A stretch of DNA of 64,000 bases from Sedimenticola hydrogenitrophicus. Its GTDB lineage: Bacteria > Pseudomonadota > Gammaproteobacteria > Chromatiales > Chromatiaceae. Below, one piece after another: positions 1-6,695 of the stretch; the stretch's first letter is position 1; each line of letters opens with the position of its first letter. Both the position numbers and the translations under genes were made by a program. The notes beneath the pieces are model-generated. The model was not told where the DNA came from, searched no databases, and worked only from the letters and a program-made list of their open reading frames with translations. The stretch lies in contig NZ_JAQGEI010000004.1 in the NCBI RefSeq assembly GCF_029017505.1, forward strand, positions 1-64,000. The letters run 5' to 3'.

Positions 1-1
1 G

Positions 2-70
2 CTAATGCGCTATGCGGAGATCTGCCGTGTCAATAAAGTGATGCAGCCCTATCTGGAGAGCCTGGTGTGA
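2..70 (+). CDS. C-terminal fragment of an unidentified protein (cut by window edge)
   Basis: An open frame runs in from the window edge and stops with TGA at the end of this stretch. It encodes 22 residues ending in MQPYLESLV. The tail is charged and helical in character, but too short to assign to a family. It lies just upstream of the hipBA operators on the same strand, so hipBA is probably transcribed from its own promoter rather than from this gene. The reading frame is seen; no function is claimed. Confidence 0.5.
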   Translation, partial: LMRYAEICRVNKVMQPYLESLV

Positions 71-95
71 TGGGGAGAACCTGTTGATGCCTGTA

Positions 96-171
96 AATAC
101 ACGCAAAAGCGTGTATTATTGTTTTTACACGCAATTGCGTATATATTCATCAATACCTGCAATCGCGTGTA
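96..171. promoter_or_regulatory. Three palindromic operator-like sites upstream of hipB
   Basis: Three related sites occur within 80 bp. Site 1 (96-117) is a perfect inverted repeat with 9-base arms, AATACACGC and GCGTGTATT, around AAAA. Site 2 (126-143) has the core ACGCAATTGCGT. Site 3 (154-171) is degenerate, with TACCTGC and GCGTGTA arms. The common half-site is close to TACACGC/GCGTGTA. HipB antitoxins bind several palindromes in their own promoter, so these are the likely autoregulatory operators. The sites are seen; binding is inferred. Confidence 0.7.
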
Positions 172-208
172 AAACGGTGCCGAATCTTCCGGCACGGAGA
201 AGACCATC

Positions 209-466
209 ATGCTGATTCATTCCCCGAAAGATCTGGCGGCATACTACCGGGACCTGCGTAAGGCGCGTGGCCTGTCGCAAACCGAGGTGGCGGAAGAAGT
301 GGTTATTCGCCAGGATACCGTCTCAAAATTTGAGACCAGGCCCGATAACGTGCGCCTGGATACCCTGTTTCGACTCCTTTCCGCTCTGGAACTCGAGGTG
401 CATCTCGTGCCGAAAGGTGAATCCGTGGTCGAGGGGGATAAGGAACAATGGAGTGAGCCATGGTGA
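209..466 (+). CDS. hipB: HipB-like antitoxin, XRE-family DNA-binding protein
   Basis: This 85-residue protein is the antitoxin partner of HipA: it represses the operon and neutralises the kinase. An XRE/Cro helix-turn-helix fills about residues 10-65, with the recognition region LSQTEVAEEVVIRQDTVSKF and the trailing RPDNVRLDTLFRLLSAL typical of HipB. A Shine-Dalgarno-like GGAGAAG precedes the ATG. Its last codons overlap the hipA start (ATGGTGA, 460-466), which implies translational coupling. Upstream palindromes fit autorepression. Function comes from family membership and context. Confidence 0.9.
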   Translation: MLIHSPKDLAAYYRDLRKARGLSQTEVAEEVVIRQDTVSKFETRPDNVRLDTLFRLLSALELEVHLVPKGESVVEGDKEQWSEPW

Positions 467-1767
467 GCAAGAGCCGGTCGCTGGGTGTTTGGATGAACGG
501 CATCCAGGTTGGTGAACTCACCAAGAGTGCCACTGGGGCACTGGCCTTTACCTATAGCTTAAGCTGGCTGGAAACGAAAGGGGCGCGCCCGGTTTCACTC
601 TCGATGCGCTTACGCCGGCAACCCTACACCGGTGAGGTTGTCTTCAATTATTTTGACAACCTGTTGCCGGACAATCCGCAAATCCGTGAACGGATCCAGG
701 CACGATTCAAGGCGGTGACTTCACACCCGTTCGATCTGTTGGCGGCGATTGGAATGGATTGTGTGGGCGCGGTGCAAATCATCCCGAGTGATGAGTCCCC
801 ACCCGCTGTGCGTTGCATCAAGGGGGCGCCGCTGACTGATGGGCAGATTGCACGGTTGCTGAACAACTACCGGAACGCACCCCTGGGTATGAATGCAGAG
901 GATGGCGATGACTTTCGAATTTCCATTGCCGGTGCCCAGGAGAAAACGGCACTGTTGCGGAAACACGATGCCTGGCTCCTTCCGGCAGGCGCCACGCCCA
1001 CGACCCACATCTTTAAACTGCCGATTGGTGTGATTGAACATTCCGGGATGGATCTACGTGAAAGCTGTGAGAATGAATGGCTTTGTCTGAAGATCGCGGC
1101 GGCTTTCGGGTTACCGGTATGCCATGCCGAGGTGGCCCGCTTTGACGGGGCGAAGGTGCTTGTCGTGGAGCGCTTTGACCGTCGTTATGGCGATGGGTGG
1201 ATCATGCGCCTTCCCCAGGAAGATATGTGTCAGGCGCTCGGTGTTTCACCCAACATCAAGTATGAAAGTGATGGCGGGCCGGGCATTGAGCCGATCATGC
1301 GGTTTCTCCAGCAATCACGGGAGGCGAAGCGCGACCGGGCACTATTCTTCAAAAGCCAGGTGCTGTTCTGGTTATTGGCGGGCATCGACGGGCATGCGAA
1401 AAATTTCAGTGTGTTTATTGAGGCGGAGGGACGATTCCGTCTGACGCCGCTCTACGACATCATGTCGGCTCACCCCCTGTTGGCCTCCAGGCAGCTACAG
1501 AAGCAGAAGATCAGGATGGCAATGGCGCTGAGCGGGCATAACCGTCACTATCGTTGGGCAGATATTCAGCCGCGGCACTTCGCCAGTACAGCCAGGCGGG
1601 TAGGTTTCAATGAAAAGATGGCACAGCGGCTGGTTGTCGAGATGATGGAATCGGTCGATGAGGTTATCAGGCAAGTATCGGGCCTTATACCGGGAGATTT
1701 TCCGGATAGCATTGCCGGCCCGGTTTTCGATGGTATGCGAAGCGTGCGTGACCGTTCAGTCGCATGA
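460..1767 (+). CDS. hipA: HipA-type serine/threonine kinase toxin
   Basis: This 435-residue protein matches full-length HipA, the kinase that phosphorylates glutamyl-tRNA synthetase in E. coli and induces persistence. The N-terminal subdomain carries FDNLLPDN near residue 65. The Gly-rich ATP loop is ISIAGAQEK (154-162), whose Ser155 matches the E. coli autophosphorylation Ser150. The catalytic loop is DGHAKN (310-315). The metal-binding aspartate is in LYDIMSAHP (about D333). All catalytic signatures look intact. It overlaps hipB by 7 bp. The target in this organism cannot be read from sequence. Confidence 0.93.
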   Translation: MVSKSRSLGVWMNGIQVGELTKSATGALAFTYSLSWLETKGARPVSLSMRLRRQPYTGEVVFNYFDNLLPDNPQIRERIQARFKAVTSHPFDLLAAIGMDCVGAVQIIPSDESPPAVRCIKGAPLTDGQIARLLNNYRNAPLGMNAEDGDDFRISIAGAQEKTALLRKHDAWLLPAGATPTTHIFKLPIGVIEHSGMDLRESCENEWLCLKIAAAFGLPVCHAEVARFDGAKVLVVERFDRRYGDGWIMRLPQEDMCQALGVSPNIKYESDGGPGIEPIMRFLQQSREAKRDRALFFKSQVLFWLLAGIDGHAKNFSVFIEAEGRFRLTPLYDIMSAHPLLASRQLQKQKIRMAMALSGHNRHYRWADIQPRHFASTARRVGFNEKMAQRLVVEMMESVDEVIRQVSGLIPGDFPDSIAGPVFDGMRSVRDRSVA

Positions 1768-1775
1768 TGGGCTTA

Positions 1776-1829
1776 AGGGCTCGCGTAAGAATAAGTTTCG
1801 GTATTCGGTCGCAACTGGACCCCGCTGGC
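1776..1829 (+). repeat. Solo left end of the 161-bp TIR element family
   Basis: About 54 bp starting AGGGCTCGCG matches the left end of the elements at 14620, 43861 and 53431, including the stretch reading TATTCGGTCGC and TGGACCCCGCTGGC. The match stops there and no right terminus is seen nearby. It starts 9 bp after the hipA stop codon. It looks like a truncated or recombined copy. Confidence 0.7.
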
Positions 1830-1833
1830 AGCC

Positions 1834-1941
1834 ATGGATGCGGCAGAGCGCGTTGGTGGAAAGTTTATGCGTTACTACCAGGCGGCTGCAAAGTTGCTGC
1901 CTGAGACACTGCAAAAAGCACTCGTGGATGTCATGCGCTAA
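1834..1941 (+). pseudogene. Short coding remnant downstream of hipA, unrecognised
   Basis: A 35-codon open frame with protein-like composition begins at an ATG directly after the truncated repeat end and finishes with TAA. The residues include AAERVGGKFMRYYQAAAKLL, helical and amphipathic, unlike random translation. The frame stays open a short way upstream into the repeat. It may be the 3' end of a gene whose 5' part was lost when the repeat recombined, or a small ORF. I do not recognise the family. The rest of 1942-2089 shows no gene. Confidence 0.3.
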
Positions 1942-2089
1942 CCTTATCCCCTGTCAGAGCCCACGGGTGCAGCGTGCCCATGAGTGCCTTGTTGACATTG
2001 ATTTGAGCGAGTAAGTATGGATTGCGTCGTTCCCGGTTCTTCCATCACTCTGCGTGCCGAGAACGGTATCGGCGCTTCCAACATGTTCC

Positions 2090-2117
2090 GGTGGATGCGC
2101 AAGCTTATCCACCCTAC
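2090..2117. repeat. Short hairpin of the GGTGGATAAGC family
   Basis: The stretch contains GGTGGATGCGC followed by GCTTATCCACCCTAC, the same arms as the longer repeat at 4072-4158. It is a single compact unit 38 bp before the AsmA-like gene. Repeats of this look are widespread in proteobacterial intergenic regions. No function is assigned. Confidence 0.5.
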
Positions 2118-2154
2118 GCGTATTAAACACCATTCAATATAATGTGAATCCCCC

Positions 2155-4038
2155 ATGAATACCAAGACAACCATCCTCCGCATCCTGATCCTCCTGCTGA
2201 TACTGACACCGCTGGTGCTGATCGGCATCCTGATGTCGCTCGATTTCAACCAGTACAAGCCCCAGGTGGTGGCAGAGGTGGAGGCGCTCACCGGGCGCAA
2301 GCTGACGATCGAGGGGGACCTGGAGCTGTCGATTTCGCTCCGCCCCAGTATCGAGGTCAGCGGGGTGTCGCTCGCCAACGCCCCCTGGGGTTCGACGGAG
2401 CGGATGGCTTCGATTGGCCAGTTGGCGGTGCAAGTGGAGTTGCTGCCGTTGCTGAGCGGTGATGTCCGGGTGACGCGGCTGATCGCGCGGCAGGCCGATA
2501 TCCTCCTGGAGAGCAACGCCAAGGGAGAGGCCAACTGGCAATTCAAGAAAAGTGATCCCGGTGAGGCCGCGCCGTCCGCTGGCGTCGCCCTTCCCGAAAT
2601 TAGCGATCTGTTGATCGAGACTGCCCGTATCCGTTTTCTGTCGGCGACGGGCGATCCGCTCGAGCTGACCATCGACCGGCTGCACGCCTCGGCCGACACC
2701 CTGGTCGCTCCCTTTGACCTCTCCATTGAAGGTGTCTACAACGGTGAGCCCCTGGTCGTGGAGGGTGAGCTGGAGAGCCTGGCGGCGATGACCTCCGGGG
2801 GTGATTTGCGGTTCGATCTGAAGCTCGCCCTCGGTGAGCGCAAGGTGCAGTGGCAGGGGGAGGGCGAGGTTGTCGGGGCGCTCTCCCGGATCACCCTGGA
2901 GCGGTTCCAGCTCACCCACAACCAGGACAGCTTGACCGGGTCGCTCATGTTCGACCGGCTCGCGCAGCCACCCCATCTGGAGGCAACCCTGGCCACCGAC
3001 CGGCTGGATCTGCGCCGCGACGAGAAGGAGGCGGATAAACAGGAGGCCGGTGGCAAGCTCTTCTCGGCCGCACCTCTGCCGCTGGATGCGCCGCAGGGTC
3101 TCACGGCCGATGTCCGCTTCAGTAGCAAGCAGGTATTGGGTAATCGCTATACGCTGAACGATCTGGATGCCACCCTGCGACTTGAAGGCGGCGTGCTCAC
3201 CATCCAGCCGCTGGCAATGCTGGCCGGTGGCGGCCGGGTGACCGGAAGTGCCGAGTTGAACGGCAACCGCAGTCCCGCTTCTCTGGCCCTGCGTCTTGAA
3301 GGTAAGGATGTGGTGCTTGGGACGCTGCTGCTCGGCTCCCGCGAAGAGGCGCCGCTGCAGCAGGGGCCGGCCTCTATCGATATCGACCTGAAGGCCCGGG
3401 GCGAATCCGTCGCCGCCCTGATGGGGGGCCTGAACGGTCGGCTGTTGATCAGTGTCGGCGAGGGAAAGATCAATAACCGCCATCTCGACCTGGTGGGCGG
3501 CGACCTGCTGAACCAGCTTTTCAGGGCGCTTAACCCGTTAGCCGATAAAGAGCCCTACACCGAAATGGAGTGCGCGGTGGTCAACCTGCAATTCAGCAAT
3601 GGCGTGGCCGAATATGACAAGCGGGTCGCCATACTGACCCGGCAGATGAGTATCGTCAGTGCCGGCACCATCGACCTGAAAAACGAGCTGCTGGACGTCG
3701 GGTTCAAGCCGATGCCCCGGGGCGATACCGCGGACCTGGGGATTACCGCCGGCGACCTGGTCAGCGCGGCCCGGTTGACGGGGCCCCTCAGCCGGCCCGA
3801 GATGGGACTGGATGCCAAGGGCACCGCCAAGGCCGGCCTGAAACTGTACGGGGCGATCGCCACCGGCGGCACCTCGCTGCTGCTGGAGGGGCTCTGGAAC
3901 AAGGCTACCTCCGATGACAACCCCTGCCAAACAGCGTTGGCCAAGGGTGGTTCCGCCGGCGGCTCGAAGCCGTCGGACCAGAAGGGGAGCGAAGAGGGTG
4001 GTTTTATGGACAAGCTCAAGGGGGTGTTTGGGAATTGA
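2155..4038 (+). CDS. AsmA-family protein
   Basis: This 627-residue protein has one N-terminal membrane segment (about residues 7-29, rich in I, L and V) followed by a large beta-rich periplasmic region. The start SLDFNQYKPQVVAEVEALTG RKL and the following 'LSISLRPSIEVSGVSLANAPWG' block are typical of AsmA. The C-terminal AsmA_2 region includes GGLNGRLLISVGEGKINN and the conserved LNPLADKEPYTEMECAVVNL-type segment. AsmA proteins belong to the bridge-like lipid transport group acting between inner and outer membrane. The gene is monocistronic, with repeats on both sides. Family assignment is firm; the substrate is unknown. Confidence 0.88.
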   Translation: MNTKTTILRILILLLILTPLVLIGILMSLDFNQYKPQVVAEVEALTGRKLTIEGDLELSISLRPSIEVSGVSLANAPWGSTERMASIGQLAVQVELLPLLSGDVRVTRLIARQADILLESNAKGEANWQFKKSDPGEAAPSAGVALPEISDLLIETARIRFLSATGDPLELTIDRLHASADTLVAPFDLSIEGVYNGEPLVVEGELESLAAMTSGGDLRFDLKLALGERKVQWQGEGEVVGALSRITLERFQLTHNQDSLTGSLMFDRLAQPPHLEATLATDRLDLRRDEKEADKQEAGGKLFSAAPLPLDAPQGLTADVRFSSKQVLGNRYTLNDLDATLRLEGGVLTIQPLAMLAGGGRVTGSAELNGNRSPASLALRLEGKDVVLGTLLLGSREEAPLQQGPASIDIDLKARGESVAALMGGLNGRLLISVGEGKINNRHLDLVGGDLLNQLFRALNPLADKEPYTEMECAVVNLQFSNGVAEYDKRVAILTRQMSIVSAGTIDLKNELLDVGFKPMPRGDTADLGITAGDLVSAARLTGPLSRPEMGLDAKGTAKAGLKLYGAIATGGTSLLLEGLWNKATSDDNPCQTALAKGGSAGGSKPSDQKGSEEGGFMDKLKGVFGN

Positions 4039-4071
4039 TCTGGGGGCCGGCTACGCCTTCGATGCAGTTTC

Positions 4072-4158
4072 GTAGGGTGGATAAGCCGGTAGGCGCATCC
4101 ACCTTTGCTTTATCCAGGGAACGACCGCGGTGGATGCGCTGTCGCTTATCCACCCTAC
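4072..4158. repeat. Inverted repeat, GTAGGGTGGATAAGC family
   Basis: The left arm GTAGGGTGGATAAGC and right arm GCTTATCCACCCTAC enclose about 57 bp. Internal GGCGCATCCACC and GGTGGATGCGC form a second, nested pair. It sits just after the AsmA-like stop codon and could fold as a hairpin in the transcript. A half-size relative lies at 2090-2117. Confidence 0.75.
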
Positions 4159-4526
4159 AAAAAATTGTGCCCCTGTTGCTGCGTGTGAGAGGGCATTGTC
4201 AGCATGTGTAGTCATTCCTCTTTGCGGTGGATTGAGCTGACAGTCAGTTCGTGACCGCCAAGGCGGGCGAATCTTGAAACTTGCCTCGTGCATTTCTGTA
4301 TTAAAGTGTCCACTGTCCGTGGACACAGGACGGAAAGATGCGATCGTTTGAAAAGTCAGGATATTGTAATTTTCCTTAATTTGACGCTCCTCCATAAGAG
4401 GGGTGATTCCGCTGTACCGCCTGGAAAGGGCAGGGCAGAGCTGTTCAGCGGGCGTAGGTAAATCGCACGAATCCCGGGTTGCGCAACAGTTGTTGAAAAA
4501 GAGGCTTGAGGGATGAGAGAGCGCTG
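4159..4526. other. Gene-free stretch between the AsmA-like gene and selO
   Basis: No coding sequence is supported here. The one distinct object is a perfect inverted repeat at 4306-4326, with 8-base arms GTGTCCAC and GTGGACAC around TGTCC, which looks like a protein-binding site. No gene start lies directly downstream, because selO is on the minus strand and ends at 4527. Confidence 0.4.
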
Positions 4527-5945
4527 CTAGGTGCCACAAAAGGTAGCCAACACCCGTTCATGTTTCTCGGGCGGGAGTGCGTAGTGCTCAAGGCCGGGGT
4601 GTTCCTGGAACGGAGCCGACAGTACCTGTTGAAGTTCGTTGAATATGCTCAAGTCATCCTCATAGGCGGCCTGTATGGCACGCTCCACCTGGTGGTTGCG
4701 CGGGATGAACCGGGGGTTGCTGGTCGCCATGATCCGGGCCGCCTGCTCGCGGCCTCCGGGCTGCCGGTCGATCTGTTGCAGCCAACGCGCCTCAAAATCA
4801 TCAAACAGGGGTGGGTCATTGGCGTCCAGTCTTGAGGCCAGTTGACGGAAGCTTTGGGTGTAATCCAGTTGTTCGTTCTGCAGTCGTTGCAGCCAGGCAG
4901 TCACCAATTCCTGATGTTCTTCGATGGGCTCCGGGAAACCCAGTTTCCGGCACATCAACGCCGCGTAGCGGGCCTCGAAATCCCCCTGAAAGGCCGACAG
5001 GAGGGCTTCATACTCATCCACCGTGCCATCCAGCAGCATCAGGCATTCGGCCAGTCGGGCCAGGTTCCATTGCGCCATGTGCGCCTGCCGGCCGTAGGCG
5101 TAACGGCCGCGGTGATCGATCGAGCTGAACACCTTGTCGATATGGAATTCGTCCATGAAGGCGCAGGGGCCGTAATCCAGGGTCTCCCCCGAGATGGCCG
5201 TGTTGTCGGTATTCATGACGCCGTGAATAAACCCCAGCGCCATCCAGTGCGCGACCAGCCTGGCCTGGGCGGCAACCACCGCCGAGAAGAAGGCCAGCAG
5301 CGGGCGTTCGGCCGCTACGGCTTCGGGATAGTGGCGTGCCATGGCGTAGTCGGCGAGACTTTGCAGCGCGTCCCGGTCATTGCGCGCGGCGAAGTATTCA
5401 AAGGTACCCACCCGGAGGTGGCTGGCGGCCACCCGTGTCAGAACGCCACCGGGGTGGACCCGGTCGCGCATGACCCTCCCACCGCTGGCGACGGCGGCCA
5501 GGGAGCGGGTGGTGGGGACGCCCAGCCGGTACATCGCCTCGCTGACCAGGTATTCGCGGATCACCGGTCCCAGCGGAGACTTGCCATCGCCATTGCGCGA
5601 GAAGGGGGTCAGTCCGGACCCCTTGAGCTGGATATCGTAGGCCCGACCGTCGACGGGGCTGATCGCCTCCGCGATCAGGGCGGCCCGTCCATCGCCCAGT
5701 TGGGGCACGAAATTGCCGAACTGGTGGCCGGCATAGGCGATGGCGATGGTGACGCCACCGGGCAGGGGTTCGCTGCCGCTGAAGATACGCGCCAGGTGCG
5801 CTCTGTCCTGCGTCAGTTCATCCAGGTCGAGGTGCCGGGCAAGGTCCTCATTCCAGGCCAGTAGGTGGGGCTTGGGGGCCGGGGCGGTTTGGACGTGGGC
5901 GTAAAAATTCCCGGGCAGTTCGGAATAGCTGTTGCTGAGATTCAT
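4527..5945 (-). CDS. selO: Protein adenylyltransferase SelO (YdiU/UPF0061)
   Basis: This 472-residue protein matches full-length SelO, a pseudokinase-fold enzyme that transfers AMP from inverted ATP onto hydroxyl side chains and is linked to the oxidative stress response. Diagnostic blocks are LPGNFYAHV near the N-terminus, IAIAYAGHQFGNFVPQLGDG (68-87), the Lys/Ser-rich LKGSGLTPFSRNGDGKSPLG (108-126) and the active-site HGVMNTDN (241-248). Cys261 and Cys470 (…ATFCGT end) match the regulatory disulfide pair described in E. coli SelO. The terminal residue is Cys, with no sign of selenocysteine. The gene is monocistronic, and the ATG gives the standard N-terminus. Confidence 0.93.
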   Translation of the reverse strand: MNLSNSYSELPGNFYAHVQTAPAPKPHLLAWNEDLARHLDLDELTQDRAHLARIFSGSEPLPGGVTIAIAYAGHQFGNFVPQLGDGRAALIAEAISPVDGRAYDIQLKGSGLTPFSRNGDGKSPLGPVIREYLVSEAMYRLGVPTTRSLAAVASGGRVMRDRVHPGGVLTRVAASHLRVGTFEYFAARNDRDALQSLADYAMARHYPEAVAAERPLLAFFSAVVAAQARLVAHWMALGFIHGVMNTDNTAISGETLDYGPCAFMDEFHIDKVFSSIDHRGRYAYGRQAHMAQWNLARLAECLMLLDGTVDEYEALLSAFQGDFEARYAALMCRKLGFPEPIEEHQELVTAWLQRLQNEQLDYTQSFRQLASRLDANDPPLFDDFEARWLQQIDRQPGGREQAARIMATSNPRFIPRNHQVERAIQAAYEDDLSIFNELQQVLSAPFQEHPGLEHYALPPEKHERVLATFCGT

Positions 5946-6055
5946 GGGCCCAGTGTCGCACGCCCGGGCGTAGAGACAACCCTTTGAAATTTGGGGAGTT
6001 GCCTGGGGGGGAGCGATGGGAGGGGCGCTGAACGGGGAGCATTACACGTTTGTCC

Positions 6056-6162
6056 AGAGGGGCTGGTGCCTTCTGCCGAGGGCGTCTGCCGCCAGGGATG
6101 GCGGCAGCGAGCCCCCATGGATGGGTTAACGGCGTCCCTCGACAGAAGGTGCCAGCCCCTCT
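6056..6162. repeat. 107-bp hairpin element with ~28-bp imperfect terminal inverted repeats
   Basis: The left arm begins AGAGGGGCTGGTGCCTTCTG and the right arm ends CAGAAGGTGCCAGCCCCTCT. The arms pair over about 28 bp with few mismatches. Inside is a second palindrome, CTGCCGCC…GGCGGCAG (6086-6107). It lies upstream of selO, about 110 bp from its start, in an otherwise gene-free 310-bp gap. It has the form of a small MITE or REP-type element. No second copy was seen in the window. Confidence 0.65.
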
Positions 6163-6200
6163 ACCGCGAATTCTGAACAATTGTGCAAACCCCCGCTGAA

Positions 6201-6235
6201 CGGAGGGCCCTTCCCGGAACCGGGAGGGCCCTCCG
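6201..6235 (-). terminator. Strong GC-rich hairpin downstream of copZ
   Basis: CGGAGGGCCCTTCCCGG and CCGGGAGGGCCCTCCG pair around AA with a one-base bulge, giving a stem of about 16 bp. It begins about 20 bp after the copZ stop codon. A run of U after the stem on the minus strand is weak, so it may be a terminator or an mRNA 3'-end stabiliser. The hairpin is seen; its role is inferred. Confidence 0.55.
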
Positions 6236-6255
6236 CCCGGCTTGCGGCCGGGGTG

Positions 6256-6456
6256 TTATTGCGCCTCGGCGCTGTATCCCTCCTCCGTGATCGCCGCCAC
6301 CAGGGATGCGACATCGGCACTCCCGGTCACCACGGCCTGGGCCTGCTCCAGGCTGACGTCCGCCGCCTCGACGCCTGGAATCTGTTCCAGGGCCTTCTTT
6401 ACCGCGCCGACGCAGTGCATGCAGGTCATGCCGGTTACCTTCAGTTTTGTTTCCAT
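6256..6456 (-). CDS. copZ: Copper chaperone, heavy-metal-associated (HMA) domain protein
   Basis: This 66-residue protein is a single HMA domain with the metal-binding loop GMTCMHC (residues 9-15, CxxC). It matches the size of CopZ, the cytosolic Cu(I) chaperone that hands copper to CopA. It lies downstream of copA on the same strand, about 235 bp away, and a 195-bp mobile repeat fills most of the gap. It was probably co-transcribed with copA before the repeat entered. A GGAGGCAATAACG stretch just before the ATG is the likely ribosome site. Confidence 0.9.
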   Translation of the reverse strand: METKLKVTGMTCMHCVGAVKKALEQIPGVEAADVSLEQAQAVVTGSADVASLVAAITEEGYSAEAQ

Positions 6457-6500
6457 CGTTATTGCCTCCGCTTAGGGGTTGTTACATTGAATTGACTAGG

Positions 6501-6695
6501 TAGTGCCTACCCGGAAACTACAGAAATCGTCATTTTCGGGAATGCCGGACAAAAGCGCGAAGCGCGTTGAACGACTGAAAGTCGGCCCGAAGGGCGAGCG
6601 AAGCGAATCATCCAGTAACTTGTTGAATCCCCTGGACCCCTGCCTTCGCCGGGGTGACGACAATTTAGATTGCGTGCGTTTCTGGATGAACACTA
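6501..6695. mobile_element. 195-bp TIR element, copy A (between copZ and copA)
   Basis: This element is the inverted counterpart of 18786-18980 and has the same length. The termini relate to TAGTGTCCRTCCAGAAAC: the right end is well kept (read on minus, TAGTGTTCATCCAGAAACGC), the left end is decayed (TAGTGCCTACCCGGAAACT). Shared interior includes GCGCGAAGCGCGTTGAACG and the GCCCGAAGGGCGAGCGAAGC block. A 9-bp direct repeat, ACTAGGTAG, stands at both edges (6495-6503 and 6692-6700). It encodes no transposase. Its right end supplies the copA stop codon. Confidence 0.8.

Noticed and set aside
96-171. CRISPR-like spaced repeats before hipB
   Set aside because: Only three imperfect palindromes with irregular spacing and no spacers of equal length. 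They fit operators.
2134-3483. Long open frame (449 codons) on the minus strand opposite the AsmA-like gene
   Set aside because: Gln- and Arg-rich translation typical of the antisense of a GC-rich gene. The plus strand encodes a clear AsmA protein.
4527-4560. Possible selenocysteine codon at the SelO C-terminus
   Set aside because: The position is a plain Cys codon followed by Gly-Thr and a stop, and no SECIS-like hairpin is needed.
4842-5864. 340-codon frame on the plus strand opposite selO
   Set aside because: A shadow of selO. The composition has no family-like motif, and the minus strand gives an exact SelO.
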